Assembly (NCBI GenBank): GCA_039030335.1
Contig: JBCCEJ010000041.1
Coordinates: 1-51,650 of the forward strand
Source: JBCCEJ01 sp039030335
GTDB lineage: Bacteria > Pseudomonadota > Gammaproteobacteria > HK1
DNA: 51,650 nucleotides
Direction of reading: 5' to 3'
Within the stretch, counting starts at the first letter, position 1. Each line of letters opens with the position of its first letter. The notes below the pieces were generated by a model. It saw only the letters and a list, made by a program, of their open reading frames with translations. It did not search any database and was not told the origin of the DNA. Below are positions 25,934 to 35,225 of the stretch, in pieces. Position numbers and translations under genes: made by a program.

Positions 25934-25960
25934 GTCGTCCCGCGCAGGACGTGCCTGTAA

Positions 25961-26236
25961 CTAGGGTCCGGAGACCGGGATGAATCCCTGCGGTTTTTCC
26001 GCGCCGCCTTCGAACAGGTACTTGCGCATCTCGTTTTCCAGGAACTTCCGGTCGTCGGCCTTGCGCGGCGACAACCGGTTTTCATTGATCAGCATGGTTT
26101 GGTGCGCCAGCCATTGCTGCCAGGCTTCCGCAGAGATTTCGTTCAGAATGCGCTGACCCAATTCGCCGGGGTACGGCGCCCGGTCGAGGCCCGGCGCTTC
26201 CCGCCCGAGCAGTGCGCACAATACGGTTTTGCTCAT
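25961..26236 (-). CDS. yggX: Probable Fe(2+)-trafficking protein YggX
   Basis: A 91-residue match to YggX along its whole length: TVLCALLGREAPGLDRAPYPGELGQRI, then EISAEAWQQWLAHQTMLINE, and LFEGG near the end. YggX protects iron-sulfur proteins from oxidative damage and is linked with mutY in many gammaproteobacteria, as here (gap of three bases). Cytoplasmic; the conserved Cys7 is present. Confidence 0.95.
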   Translation of the reverse strand: MSKTVLCALLGREAPGLDRAPYPGELGQRILNEISAEAWQQWLAHQTMLINENRLSPRKADDRKFLENEMRKYLFEGGAEKPQGFIPVSGP

Positions 26237-26239
26237 GAT

Positions 26240-27364
26240 TCAGTTGCTCCTTGGCGCCGGTCGCCCCAGCGATTGCAAGAGCCGGCTGACCGGCGCGGCC
26301 AGGCCCAGCTCCGGCAGATTCAGCGGATCGCACCAGAGTTCGTCATCGCGGTCCAGAACCTGATGCCCGCGTGGTGCCACCGCCAGCACGTGGGGTTCAA
26401 TGGCGAGTTCGAAATGGGTGAAGCCATGCTGGATAGGCGGCAGAGCGTGCCCGGTGTCAAGCGCTTTCAGGCCGCGCTCACTCAGCCAGTCGGCGAGCGG
26501 TTCATGTTTTACGCGCTGAGAAGACGCGTGCGCCGGCGCTACGCCACCAGCCCCGGCGTCGTCCAACAGCCACTCGGACGATTCTGGAAAGCACCAGAGA
26601 CCGCCCCAGATGCCGGTGGGTGGCCGGCGCTTCAGCAGTACTTCCCCGGAGTCCCGGCGGGCGACGAGGAAACAGGTCCGGCGAAGCGGTCGGGCGCGCT
26701 TCGGTTTGGAGGCGGGGATCGCGTCGGTCAAACCGCGCGCACGCGCACCGCAGTCAGTGTTGACCGGACAGATCAGACAGTGAGGCCGGCGGCGCACGCA
26801 GACGGTGGCGCCGAGATCCATGACGGCCTGAGCGTATCGCCCGGGTGCGCAATCAGGTGTTCTGTCTTCGGCGAGGGCCCAAAGTGTCCGAAGATTGGCG
26901 GTTGAGCCGGGCCAACCGTCCAACGCGACGTGCCGGCTGAGCACCCGTTTAACATTGCCTTCCAGAATCGCGGCCCGCCGGTTCCAGGCGAGACTCAGGA
27001 TCGCGCCGGCTGTCGATCTTCCAATGCCGGGCAGTGCCATCAGAGCCTCTAGATCGGCGGGCAGTTCCCCGTGGGTGGCGGCCGCCCGTTGGGCCGCTTT
27101 CAGCAGATTGCGGGCGCGCGAGTAGTAGCCGAGGCCGCTCCACAGGTGCAGTACATCGTCGACCGGCGCGTTCGCCAGGTCATCGAGTGTCGGGAAGCGC
27201 GCCATGAAGCGCTCGTAGTACGGGATGACCGCGGCGACCTGCGTCTGCTGGAGCATGATCTCGGAAACCCACACGCGGTAGGCGGTCACATCGCGTTGCC
27301 ACGGCAGATCGTTCCTCCCGTGCTCGCGCTGCCAGATGATGAGACGCTCAGCGAACGACTGCAT
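26240..27364 (-). CDS. mutY: A/G-specific adenine DNA glycosylase
   Basis: A 374-residue base-excision enzyme removing adenine paired with 8-oxoguanine. It shows the catalytic region WVSEIMLQQTQVA, the helix-hairpin-helix LMALPGIGRSTAGAILS, the catalytic Asp in VMDLGATVC, and the four-Cys iron-sulfur pattern C-x6-C-x2-C-x5-C. A C-terminal NUDIX-like domain (LLKRRPPTGIWGGLWCFPE) reads 8-oxoguanine. The ATG at 27364 lies two bases after the AsmA stop; a TTG at 27370 would overlap it. Confidence 0.96.
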   Translation of the reverse strand: MQSFAERLIIWQREHGRNDLPWQRDVTAYRVWVSEIMLQQTQVAAVIPYYERFMARFPTLDDLANAPVDDVLHLWSGLGYYSRARNLLKAAQRAAATHGELPADLEALMALPGIGRSTAGAILSLAWNRRAAILEGNVKRVLSRHVALDGWPGSTANLRTLWALAEDRTPDCAPGRYAQAVMDLGATVCVRRRPHCLICPVNTDCGARARGLTDAIPASKPKRARPLRRTCFLVARRDSGEVLLKRRPPTGIWGGLWCFPESSEWLLDDAGAGGVAPAHASSQRVKHEPLADWLSERGLKALDTGHALPPIQHGFTHFELAIEPHVLAVAPRGHQVLDRDDELWCDPLNLPELGLAAPVSRLLQSLGRPAPRSN

Positions 27365-27366
27365 GC

Positions 27367-30228
27367 TCAATTGCCGAGCAATCCCTTCAACAGCCCTTCG
27401 GTCAACTGCTTCGCGGCGCCACCGAGCGCTTTGCCGGCTTCAGCGCCGACTTTTTCCTGCAGCTTTTCCGTTACCCGGCTCGCCTTGCGCTCGATCTCAC
27501 GGCGCGCGAGGGACTCCACCACGCGGCTCGTATCGAGACTCGGCTTGGGGTCCGAGAGCGAGCCGGTGATCCGAATGGGGATATCGATGCCGTTCAGTTT
27601 GCCGCGGACCCGGCCGCCCTGACCTTTGCAGGTGCCGACGAGCGCAACCTCGCCACGATAGTCGAGACGGTCGCGCGGCAGGTCGGCTGTGCCGCGGGCG
27701 CCGATGCGCAGTAACGGGGAACTGACGTTCAGCGCATCGTTCTCGATGACCCCGTTGACGACGCGCGCCGTGCCGGTCATGGCGTCGAACCGCGTTTCAC
27801 CGCCGGCCGCGCCTTCGACGACGTTGCAGATGGTCCTGACGATGTCGACGCTGCGAATCGTGCCGTTGGCGATGTTGAACGCCGCCTTGCCGTTCAGCGC
27901 GCGTAGCAACTGGTCGCCGTTGTTGCCGGTCGTCGTCAGCTGCGCCTGCGCATTGGCGCGTCCCGTGACGGCCGGTTTGCCATTCAAGGCCGTCAGCAGG
28001 GCGCCGGCATCAACTTTGTCCAGCCGTTCGTTAAAGCTGAGGCGCGCGACCTTACCGGTTGCGTCGAGGTTGATATTGCCGCGATAGCCGCCCTTGTAGA
28101 GCAGTGCCGAGACGGGAGACAGGGCAACCTTGCCGTTTTTTGCGCTCAGCTTGATGTCAGCCTTGCTGACGCGCAGCTTCGCAAAGCGCAATGAGCCAAC
28201 TTTCAGCGATCCGGACGCGTTGAGACTTCGCAGCGTATCCAGTGGGAGCGTAGCGGCAGCCGACGCGGCCGCCCCGGGCGTCGCGCTCTTCGCCTTGCCG
28301 GGCGGCAGGTAACGGTTCAGGTTTATGCCGTTCAGGGCAAGATTGAAAACATACGCGGGTCGGGCGAAGTTGTTGATGGTCAGATTGCCGCGAAGCGTGG
28401 AGTCGTCGAGCTTGAGCGTAAGCGGCGTCAGCTTCAGGCGTTTGGGTGTCGCGTTGAACTTGGCTTTCAGCGAGGCGCGTTTCAGAGCGTTCTTGTCCGC
28501 GGTTTTCGGGACCGGAACGTTCAGCTTTGCCATCAGCGCGCGCGGCGCGAACGGCGCCACGGACACAGCGCCCGACACGCTTGCGGCACCGCCGAGCCCG
28601 CTCACGTTCGCGCTACCCGTAGTCTTGACGCCGTAGAACGCGCTCGCGAAGCGGCTCAGCTTGACCGATTGTTTGCCCAGATTGGCGACCGCGTCCAGGT
28701 CGAGCGTACCATCCAGCTTGCCCTCGGGCAGCGTGCTACCGGTCAGCTTGGGGCGGACTTTGAGCTTTTTGACCGAGACTGTTCCCGTGCTCGCGTTGCT
28801 GGTTACGTTGCCGGTTATGCCGATGCTGCCGCGCAGGCCCATGGAGTCGAGCTTGGTTAATGCCAGTCTGAGTCCCGTAAGCTGCGTCTGGCCGGTACCT
28901 AGCGAAGCGTTCAGTGCGGTTTTCAACGCGACGTTCGCACTGCCGCCGCGCGCCACCCTGCCGCTCACCGCACCGCTGACCGTCAACGCCGGTGACGTCA
29001 ATTGCAGGTCTGCGAGTCCGATCGCCAGGTCGCCGTTGACATTGAGCGACCCCTTCGACTGGTCGACGTCGAAGTTGTTGAGTGCGAGCTTGAGGCCGGG
29101 CAGTACAACGGTTTGCCGGTCCTGATTGAACTGCAGCGAGCCGTCGAGCTCGAACGGGAGCGAACCTTGGCCGACGGGGCCACCTGAGAGTGCGCCGCTC
29201 GCTTTCAAAGCGTCGAGGTTTGCCGTGACCGCGCCTTCCGCAACGCTCACATTTGCGGCAACGTTCAGGGTGCCGTTGAGGCCGCCAGCGAGCGCGAGTT
29301 CGCTGGCGCTCGCCTCTAACCCATCGATCGTCAGGGCCCCGGTCGCGGCGTTCGCTGTGAAAGACCGGGCTTTGCCACTAAGGCGGGCGCGCGTTCCGAA
29401 ACTGTCCAGTTCCAGCTGGTCGAGCGCGAACGTGTCCACCGTCACGGCGCCGGTTGCCAGTGCGTAGCGGACATTGCCGCTGAACCGGGTCGAGATGGTG
29501 CCGCCCACGCCATCACCGCGCGCGCTCAGCGTGAGCTGCAGACCTTGGGCGGCCGCGACCTGCGCCGGTTCGTCGAAGTTGAGAAGTCCACTGAAGGCAA
29601 CCCTGGCGCCGAACGCTGGTGCCCGACTGGTTACATCACCCTTCAAGTCGAGTTGGACTTCGGGCCTGGCGAGGTCGATCGCGCCGGTCGTGGCGTCCAG
29701 GGCACTGACCGTTACGTCCTGGCGAGCCCCTTCGTCGCGCCAGCGGATGGTCGCGTTGGAGAGCTTGATGCCGCCGAGCGCCAACGCGGCCAGGGGTTGC
29801 GCATCCGATGTCTCGGACGGAGTGCTGGGTTGCGTAAGGTCGTCCCAGTTCGAGCGGCCTGCGGCGTCGCGTGCCAGTTCGAGCTGCAAACCGTCGATCG
29901 TGACGGTGTCCATCCTCACTTCGCGCTGCAGTAGCGGCATCAGCTGAACGCGGACGTTGGCGGACTGGAGGGTCAGGAACTGCGCCGGCGCGAAACCATC
30001 CGCGTTGCCGATGCTGAGCGCACCGACCTCGGCCCCCAGCCATGGGTAGGCGGTGAGTTTGACGTCGCCGGTTATCGCGACCTCGCGGCCGGTGACCGCG
30101 CTCAGCCGGCTCGCGAGTTCCGCTTTGACGTCATTCGGGTCCAGTAGGGAAATCGCGACGAACGGTGCGGCGACTACCAGCACCGTCAGGATCAGCAGAG
30201 TCAGAAAGATCCGTTTCAGGAGTTTCAT
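27367..30228 (-). CDS. AsmA family protein
   Basis: A 953-residue envelope protein. One N-terminal transmembrane helix (about 8-28) is followed by the AsmA domain (LSAVTGREVAITGDVKLTAYPWLGAEVG) and a long repetitive beta-rich body, the extended groove of the AsmA-like lipid-transport proteins, ending with the conserved C-terminal region VVNGVIENDALNVSSPLLRIGARGTADL. AsmA-like proteins are thought to move phospholipid between inner and outer membrane. It lies directly upstream of mutY, an order common in gammaproteobacteria. Confidence 0.92.
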   Translation of the reverse strand: MKLLKRIFLTLLILTVLVVAAPFVAISLLDPNDVKAELASRLSAVTGREVAITGDVKLTAYPWLGAEVGALSIGNADGFAPAQFLTLQSANVRVQLMPLLQREVRMDTVTIDGLQLELARDAAGRSNWDDLTQPSTPSETSDAQPLAALALGGIKLSNATIRWRDEGARQDVTVSALDATTGAIDLARPEVQLDLKGDVTSRAPAFGARVAFSGLLNFDEPAQVAAAQGLQLTLSARGDGVGGTISTRFSGNVRYALATGAVTVDTFALDQLELDSFGTRARLSGKARSFTANAATGALTIDGLEASASELALAGGLNGTLNVAANVSVAEGAVTANLDALKASGALSGGPVGQGSLPFELDGSLQFNQDRQTVVLPGLKLALNNFDVDQSKGSLNVNGDLAIGLADLQLTSPALTVSGAVSGRVARGGSANVALKTALNASLGTGQTQLTGLRLALTKLDSMGLRGSIGITGNVTSNASTGTVSVKKLKVRPKLTGSTLPEGKLDGTLDLDAVANLGKQSVKLSRFASAFYGVKTTGSANVSGLGGAASVSGAVSVAPFAPRALMAKLNVPVPKTADKNALKRASLKAKFNATPKRLKLTPLTLKLDDSTLRGNLTINNFARPAYVFNLALNGINLNRYLPPGKAKSATPGAAASAAATLPLDTLRSLNASGSLKVGSLRFAKLRVSKADIKLSAKNGKVALSPVSALLYKGGYRGNINLDATGKVARLSFNERLDKVDAGALLTALNGKPAVTGRANAQAQLTTTGNNGDQLLRALNGKAAFNIANGTIRSVDIVRTICNVVEGAAGGETRFDAMTGTARVVNGVIENDALNVSSPLLRIGARGTADLPRDRLDYRGEVALVGTCKGQGGRVRGKLNGIDIPIRITGSLSDPKPSLDTSRVVESLARREIERKASRVTEKLQEKVGAEAGKALGGAAKQLTEGLLKGLLGN

Positions 30229-30243
30229 CGGCAGCCTCGCTAG

Positions 30244-30687
30244 CTATTCGTGGTGGTCTTGGGAGCTGGGATCGACCAGCGCTCCGGTCCCGGTTGCCGG
30301 CTCTACGTAGGCGTGCGCGCGCCGCGCGCTGCCACGCGCCAGGTGAGCCGGATAACGTTGCTCGTTGATGGCGAGCTTCTCGCGCGCGGCTGCGAGCAGG
30401 TCGACGTCGATCGACCGGGCGAGCATCAACGTGTAGATCAAGACATCGGCCAGTTCGTGGCTCACTTCCTGGCGCGTCGTCGCGTCCAGGGCCGCGCTCG
30501 ATTCCGGCGTCAGCCACTGAAAGTGCTCGATCACCTCGCCGCATTCGCCGGCCAGCGCCATCGCGAGGTTTTTCGGCGTGTGGAACTGTTTCCAGTCGCG
30601 CGCCTGCACAAACGCTTCTACCTCGGCGGAAAAGGCGCCTAGCGAGACGGCGACGGCGAGTTCAGCTTCGGGCGTGTTGGTAGTCAT
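30244..30687 (-). CDS. MazG-like nucleotide pyrophosphohydrolase
   Basis: A 147-residue all-alpha NTP pyrophosphohydrolase of the dCTPase/RS21-C6 type. The metal motifs ECGEVIEHFQW (about 48-58) and HELADVLIYTLMLA (about 77-90) supply the EExxE and ExxD sets; WKQFHTPKNLAMAL is also typical. It likely hydrolyses modified or excess dNTPs, fitting its place upstream of mutY. It sits 15 bases before asmA. Confidence 0.9.
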   Translation of the reverse strand: MTTNTPEAELAVAVSLGAFSAEVEAFVQARDWKQFHTPKNLAMALAGECGEVIEHFQWLTPESSAALDATTRQEVSHELADVLIYTLMLARSIDVDLLAAAREKLAINEQRYPAHLARGSARRAHAYVEPATGTGALVDPSSQDHHE

Positions 30688-30758
30688 CTGAGTCAGCCTC
30701 CAGTGCGTTCGACTGTGAAGACTCCGGGGGCGTTCCGTGCCGACCGACCGGCCTCTTT

Positions 30759-32177
30759 TCAGTTGCTCAGCCGCGCGCGCTCCCGCGCCCGTGCCACGGC
30801 GGCGCGTACCTGAGACGGCGCGGTACCGCCGATGTGAGCACGTGCCGCTACCGAGCCCTCTACAGTCAGAACGGCATAAACGTCCGCTTCGATGAGCGGG
30901 GTCAAGACCTGGTACTCGTCGAGCGTCAGTTGCTCCAAGCCACGCCTGGTATCAATCGCCAGGCGTACCGCTTTTCCGACTACCTCGTGCGCGTCACGAA
31001 ACGGCATGCCGGCACGCACCAGATAGTCGGCGAGATCGGTGGCCGTCGAGAACCCGCGCATCGCGGCCTCGCGGGTGCGCTCCCGGTGCACGGTCATGGT
31101 CGGCAGCATGTCGGCGTACACGCGAAGACTGCCGCGCAGCGTCTCGACCGCGTCGAAAACCGGCTCTTTGTCTTCCTGATTATCCTTGTTGTAGGCGAGC
31201 GGCTGGCCTTTCATCAGCGTCATCATCGTCACCAGCGCGCCGGTCACACGCGCGGCTTTACCGCGGATGAGCTCTGGCACATCCGGGTTTTTCTTCTGCG
31301 GCATGATCGATGACCCGGTGCAGAAGGAATCGCCCAGCTCTATAAAATCGAACTGAGCTGAGCACCACAAAATGATCTCCTCGGAAAACCGCGAAAGATG
31401 CCCCATCGCGAGCGCACACGCGCTGATCACCTCCGTGACGAAGTCCCGGTCGCTGACGGCGTCGAGACTGTTTGCGCAAACACCGTCGAAATCCAGCAGG
31501 CGGGCGGTCAGCTCGCGGTCGATCGGAAATGTCGTGCCCGCCAGCGCGGCGGCGCCTAGCGGCAGACGGTTGATGCGGCGCCTGCAGTCGATGAAACGCT
31601 CCTCGTCGCGTACCAGCATCTCGTACCACGCGAGCATGTGGTGCCCGAACGTGACCGGCTGGGCGGTTTGCAGGTGTGTAAAGCCAGGCATGATGGTGTC
31701 GGCTTCGCGTTCAGCGACGGTGACGAGTGCTTCCTGCAGGCGACGCAGGGCGGCGACGATCTCGTCCACTTCCTCGCGCAGGTAAAGCCGGATATCGGTC
31801 GCGATCTGGTCGTTCCGCGACCGCCCGGTATGCAGCTTCTTGCCGGTTTGTCCGATTCTTCGCGTCAGCTCTGCCTCGACGTTCATGTGCACGTCTTCGA
31901 GCGCTATCGACCAGGTGTGGCGACCCGCCGCAATGTCGGCCTCAATGGCTTCGAGCCCCTCGACGATGGCGTCGCGCGCGAGCGCGGTCAATACGCCGAC
32001 CGTGCCGAGCATACGGGCGTGCGCGATCGAACCGGCTATGTCGTGCCGGTAGAGCTTCTGATCGAAGGTTATCGACGCCGTGAAGGCTTCGACGAAGGCG
32101 TCGGTCGGTTCTGTGAAGCGGCCTTGCCACGGCTTCTCGATGGCTCCGCCTTCAGGGGTTTGGTCAGCGTCTGTCAT
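30759..32177 (-). CDS. argH: Argininosuccinate lyase
   Basis: A 472-residue enzyme splitting argininosuccinate into arginine and fumarate, the last step of arginine synthesis. WQGRF and DVHMNVEAELTRRIG near the N-terminus, HTGRSRNDQIATD, and the signature GSSIMPQKKNPDVPE near 280-294 are all present. The ATG at 32177 gives the normal length; the frame stays open upstream to 32483, but that part is only read-through of the intergenic region. It is divergent from algZ, the arrangement known from Pseudomonas. Confidence 0.97.
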   Translation of the reverse strand: MTDADQTPEGGAIEKPWQGRFTEPTDAFVEAFTASITFDQKLYRHDIAGSIAHARMLGTVGVLTALARDAIVEGLEAIEADIAAGRHTWSIALEDVHMNVEAELTRRIGQTGKKLHTGRSRNDQIATDIRLYLREEVDEIVAALRRLQEALVTVAEREADTIMPGFTHLQTAQPVTFGHHMLAWYEMLVRDEERFIDCRRRINRLPLGAAALAGTTFPIDRELTARLLDFDGVCANSLDAVSDRDFVTEVISACALAMGHLSRFSEEIILWCSAQFDFIELGDSFCTGSSIMPQKKNPDVPELIRGKAARVTGALVTMMTLMKGQPLAYNKDNQEDKEPVFDAVETLRGSLRVYADMLPTMTVHRERTREAAMRGFSTATDLADYLVRAGMPFRDAHEVVGKAVRLAIDTRRGLEQLTLDEYQVLTPLIEADVYAVLTVEGSVAARAHIGGTAPSQVRAAVARARERARLSN

Positions 32178-32276
32178 GCGTTGGCACCCGCGCGGAGATC
32201 GTCCTGAGCGCGCCTCTGGCGCTACCGCCAGAATACAGCCACGGTGGCATTGCGCTGCCCGGGTCGTTCCGCTTTC

Positions 32277-32282
32277 TATACT
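32277..32282 (+). promoter_or_regulatory. Possible -10 element upstream of algZ
   Basis: TATACT matches the sigma-70 -10 in 5 of 6 positions within the 272-base argH-algZ divergent region. No good -35 stands at 16-18 bases, so an activator would be needed. Nothing else was recognised in this stretch. Confidence 0.25.
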
Positions 32283-32449
32283 TGCGAGGTAGAAATCACT
32301 GGAGCCGCAAACGCGACGCCGGCCGAGGCCGCTCATTCTCGCACACGGACCGTCGGGTTCGGGACCCGCACTCACAGCCAAGAGTGTGTTGGCAGCGGTT
32401 CCGCAGGCGGGTGCCGGCACTGCATTGGACGCGATCGGGACGAAGACCC

Positions 32450-33601
32450 TTGGACGCCATCGAACACCGAGACGAACAGCCACCGCTGCTGCCCGACTTC
32501 TGCACCGTCAACACCCTGTTGCCGGTGGTGGTGATCGGGCAGCTGCTGGCGTTCGTGCTGGTGTTGAAGCCGGGCGGCGCGGATGCCGGCGGCCTTCAGG
32601 ATCTGGCCCTGACCTCGTTGTTCGTGCAATGGGCCGTGCTCTCCAGTTCCGGGTTACTGTGCGTGCTGAAGCGCCGTCTGAATGCATTGGCGCCGGTCCC
32701 GAGCGCGCTCGCCGCGCTCAGCGTGATCGTCGCGACCGTCGCGGTCTTGTCCGAGGCGGTGTTCTGGCTGATCGCCGCGGGCTACATACCGCTGTCGCTG
32801 GTGACGCCGTCTCAGGTCGGCGACAGCGTACTGTGGCTCGCACAGCAGGAGGTCGTCGAGCTGGATCTCGATGCGGCGTGGCACGCCGACTTTGTGCTGC
32901 GCAATGTGCTCATCGGGGTCATCGTGGGCGCTGTGGCACTGCGCTACACGTACGTACAGCACCAGTGGAAACGGCGCGTCGAACTGGAAGCCAAGGCGCG
33001 GCTGGCCGCATTGCAAGCCCGAATTCGCCCGCATTTCCTGTTCAACTCCATGAACACGATCGCGAGCTTTACGCGCTCGCGGCCAGAAGTCGCCGAGCAG
33101 GTCGTCGAAGATCTGGCCGACCTGTTCCGGGCGACGCTGTCCGAGCCGGACTCGGGCTCGACCGTCGGACACGAACTCGATCTGACACAGCAATATCTGC
33201 GCATCGAACAGCTGCGGCTGGGAGAACGTCTGCGCGTTCGCTGGCAGACCGATACGGCGCCCCGTGACGTGTGGATGCCGGCTCTCTGCCTGCAGCCGCT
33301 GGTCGAGAACGCCGTTTACCACGGCATTGAACGCCTTCCCGGCGGCGGCGAGGTCACCATTTACTGCGGCGCAGACGGCGATCGCCTGACGGTCAGCGTG
33401 ACGAACGGGTTTGATCCGGGCGCCCGGCCGCGCTCCGGAAATCAGCTCGCGCAAGCGAATGTGCGCCAACGATTGAAGGCCCGATTCGGCAACGACGCAA
33501 CCTTTACTATCGACGATGGCGAACCGGGGTTTTACACGGTGACCATGGTTTTGCCCGCGATCGCGCCGGTGGTTGGCGGCATGACTGACCCGGCGCCTTG
33601 A
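32450..33601 (+). CDS. algZ: AlgZ/FimS-like sensor histidine kinase
   Basis: A 383-residue LytS/YehU-type membrane kinase. Four to five hydrophobic segments fill residues 20-175, then the His-kinase domain with the phospho-acceptor RPHFLFNSMN (His195) and the ATP-binding N-box CLQPLVENAVYHGIE (near 281-295). AlgZ in Pseudomonas pairs with AlgR to control alginate and type IV pilus genes. The TTG at 32450 gives an AlgZ-like N-terminus (LPDFCTVNTLLPVVVIGQLLAF); upstream frame is judged non-coding. argH upstream on the other strand supports the identity. Confidence 0.87.
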   Translation: MDAIEHRDEQPPLLPDFCTVNTLLPVVVIGQLLAFVLVLKPGGADAGGLQDLALTSLFVQWAVLSSSGLLCVLKRRLNALAPVPSALAALSVIVATVAVLSEAVFWLIAAGYIPLSLVTPSQVGDSVLWLAQQEVVELDLDAAWHADFVLRNVLIGVIVGAVALRYTYVQHQWKRRVELEAKARLAALQARIRPHFLFNSMNTIASFTRSRPEVAEQVVEDLADLFRATLSEPDSGSTVGHELDLTQQYLRIEQLRLGERLRVRWQTDTAPRDVWMPALCLQPLVENAVYHGIERLPGGGEVTIYCGADGDRLTVSVTNGFDPGARPRSGNQLAQANVRQRLKARFGNDATFTIDDGEPGFYTVTMVLPAIAPVVGGMTDPAP

Positions 33602-33615
33602 GCACGAGAGTTGAG

Positions 33616-34341
33616 ATGCCCAGAATTCTGATCGTGGACGATGAGGCGCCCGCGCGGGAACGGCTGCGGGCGCTGATACGCGAAGGCGCGCTGGGCGAAG
33701 TCGTCGCCGAAGCCGCGGACGGCCCGAGAGCGCTCGCGAGCTGTCGCGAACATCAACCCGACGTCGTCCTTCTCGATATTCGCATGCCGGGCATGGATGG
33801 TCTGGAAGTGGCCCGTCACCTCGCTGCAACCGACGGTGCTCCGGCGGTGATCTTCACAACCGCCTACGACAGACACGCGCTGGCCGCGTTCGATGCGCGG
33901 GCGGTCGACTATCTGCTGAAACCGGTACGCCTTGAACGGCTGGCGCAGGCGCTTGCGCGGGCCGCGCGACTGGCGCCAGAGCTGGTGGCCGACCTGCGCC
34001 CGGCGGTCGACGGCGACCAGTCGACCCGATCGCACGTCGGCGATGCGCGGATGCTGATCCCGGTGGCCGCCATTCGTCTGTTGCGCGCAGAGCATAAGTA
34101 TGTAAGTGCTTACTCCGAATCGTCCAGCGTTCTCCTTGAAGAATCGCTGGGTGCGCTTGAGCGAGAGTTCGAGGGCACGTTCCTGCGAGTACACCGCAAC
34201 GCGCTGGTGGCCATCCAGCACGTCGAGGGTATGCGACGGGACGCCGAAGGCCGTTGGCAGATGCAGTTGAGCGGACTGACTTTCGAGGTCGAGGTGAGCC
34301 GGCGTCTGGCGCCCGCAGTGCGCCGGGCGCTCGGCGAGTGA
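33616..34341 (+). CDS. algR: AlgR-like LytTR response regulator
   Basis: A 241-residue regulator with an N-terminal receiver domain (RILIVDDEAPARERLRAL, phosphorylation site Asp54 in LLDIRMPGMDG, the same number as in Pseudomonas AlgR) and a C-terminal LytTR DNA-binding domain (IRLLRAEHKYVSAYSE, FLRVHRNALVAIQHV). I chose the ATG at 33616; a TTG at 33598 overlapping the algZ stop is possible. In Pseudomonas algR is followed by hemC; here it is followed by the Pil-Chp cluster, which AlgR may regulate. Confidence 0.92.
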   Translation: MPRILIVDDEAPARERLRALIREGALGEVVAEAADGPRALASCREHQPDVVLLDIRMPGMDGLEVARHLAATDGAPAVIFTTAYDRHALAAFDARAVDYLLKPVRLERLAQALARAARLAPELVADLRPAVDGDQSTRSHVGDARMLIPVAAIRLLRAEHKYVSAYSESSSVLLEESLGALEREFEGTFLRVHRNALVAIQHVEGMRRDAEGRWQMQLSGLTFEVEVSRRLAPAVRRALGE

Positions 34342-34648
34342 TTCCCACGGCGCGGGCGAATTACGGGTCGAAGCGACCCGGCTGGCAGCACCCGGACTTT
34401 GCCTCGCAAATGGTTAACTTCCCGGACATCCTGCAAAAATTACCGGGCTGGGAATTTCGTCCGCGTGTGCTATTTTCACCACGTGGAGATGCGAGCCGAC
34501 CGGGCTTTCCGGCTGTCCAGCGAATCGCACAGCTCCCGCCAAACAGGAGTTTCGGACGGCGCCAAGAGGGTTCTGATCCGACACCAGTAAATGCCCAAAA
34601 GAAGCGGCGGCGACCGAGGCCAGGCGACCGCCCAGGGGTTGAATAATT
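34342..34648 (+). other. Gap between algR and pilG
   Basis: 307 bases with no gene. It holds the hairpin at 34364-34380 and a possible extended -10, TG-C-TATTTT at 34468-34476, which would start a transcript about 165 bases before pilG. The extra length could carry leader-RNA control; no known riboswitch was recognised. Confidence 0.4.
34364..34380 (+). repeat. Perfect hairpin after algR
   Basis: CGGGTCG (34364-34370) and CGACCCG (34374-34380) pair perfectly over 7 bp with the loop AAG, 23 bases after the algR stop. It lacks a T-run but may attenuate read-through from algR into pilG. Confidence 0.4.
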
Positions 34649-35101
34649 ATGAGTGCTGGATCGTCGGTGCGCGAAGATACGGCAATTCGCGGCGCCGAAC
34701 AGACCGAGCGGCCCGTGAAGGTGATGGTCATCGACGACAGTAAGACCATCCGCAGAACGGCCGAGACCCTGCTGACCAAAGCGGGCTATGAAGTCATAAC
34801 CGCTACCGATGGCTTTGAATCTCTGTCACGTATCGTCGACCACAAGCCGGACATCATTTTCGTCGACATCATGATGCCGCGCCTGGACGGATATCAGACC
34901 TGCGCGCTCATCAAGCGAAATGAAGTGTTCCGCAAGACGCCCGTCATCATGCTGTCCAGCAAGGACGGCCTGTTCGACCGCGCTCGCGGCCGTATCGTCG
35001 GCTCCGATCAATACCTGACCAAGCCATTCACACGGGACGAACTCCTCGGTGCTATTCACCGCCACATCGGTGAGCAGACCGTGGTGGGAACTCCTACGTG
35101 A
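34649..35101 (+). CDS. pilG: PilG-type twitching motility response regulator
   Basis: A 150-residue single receiver domain very close to Pseudomonas PilG: VMVIDDSKTIRRTAETLL, Asp73 in FVDIMMPRLDGYQTCALIK, MLSSKDGLFDRARGRIVGSDQYLTKPF. A 20-residue N-terminal tail precedes the domain. PilG is the CheY-like output that promotes pilus extension and cAMP signalling, phosphorylated by ChpA. No pilH gene follows, unlike Pseudomonas. Confidence 0.94.
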   Translation: MSAGSSVREDTAIRGAEQTERPVKVMVIDDSKTIRRTAETLLTKAGYEVITATDGFESLSRIVDHKPDIIFVDIMMPRLDGYQTCALIKRNEVFRKTPVIMLSSKDGLFDRARGRIVGSDQYLTKPFTRDELLGAIHRHIGEQTVVGTPT

Positions 35102-35225
35102 CGGGGCGGCGGGGCGCGCCGCCAATGGAGCGGGACGGGTGCGCGATGACGGCAGGATGGCAACGGCGATTTGCCAGTGACGCGTGCCGTTTGAAGTACG
35201 CCGCGGGATCGCCCGGAGTTCGGTG

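Noticed and set aside
32178..32483. Upstream extension of the argH frame
   Set aside because: It lacks argininosuccinate lyase features and overlaps the divergent algZ leader; the ATG at 32177 gives the family length.
34383..34402. Sigma-54-like TGGCA...TTTGC before pilG
   Set aside because: The GG-to-GC spacing is about five bases too long for a sigma-54 promoter.
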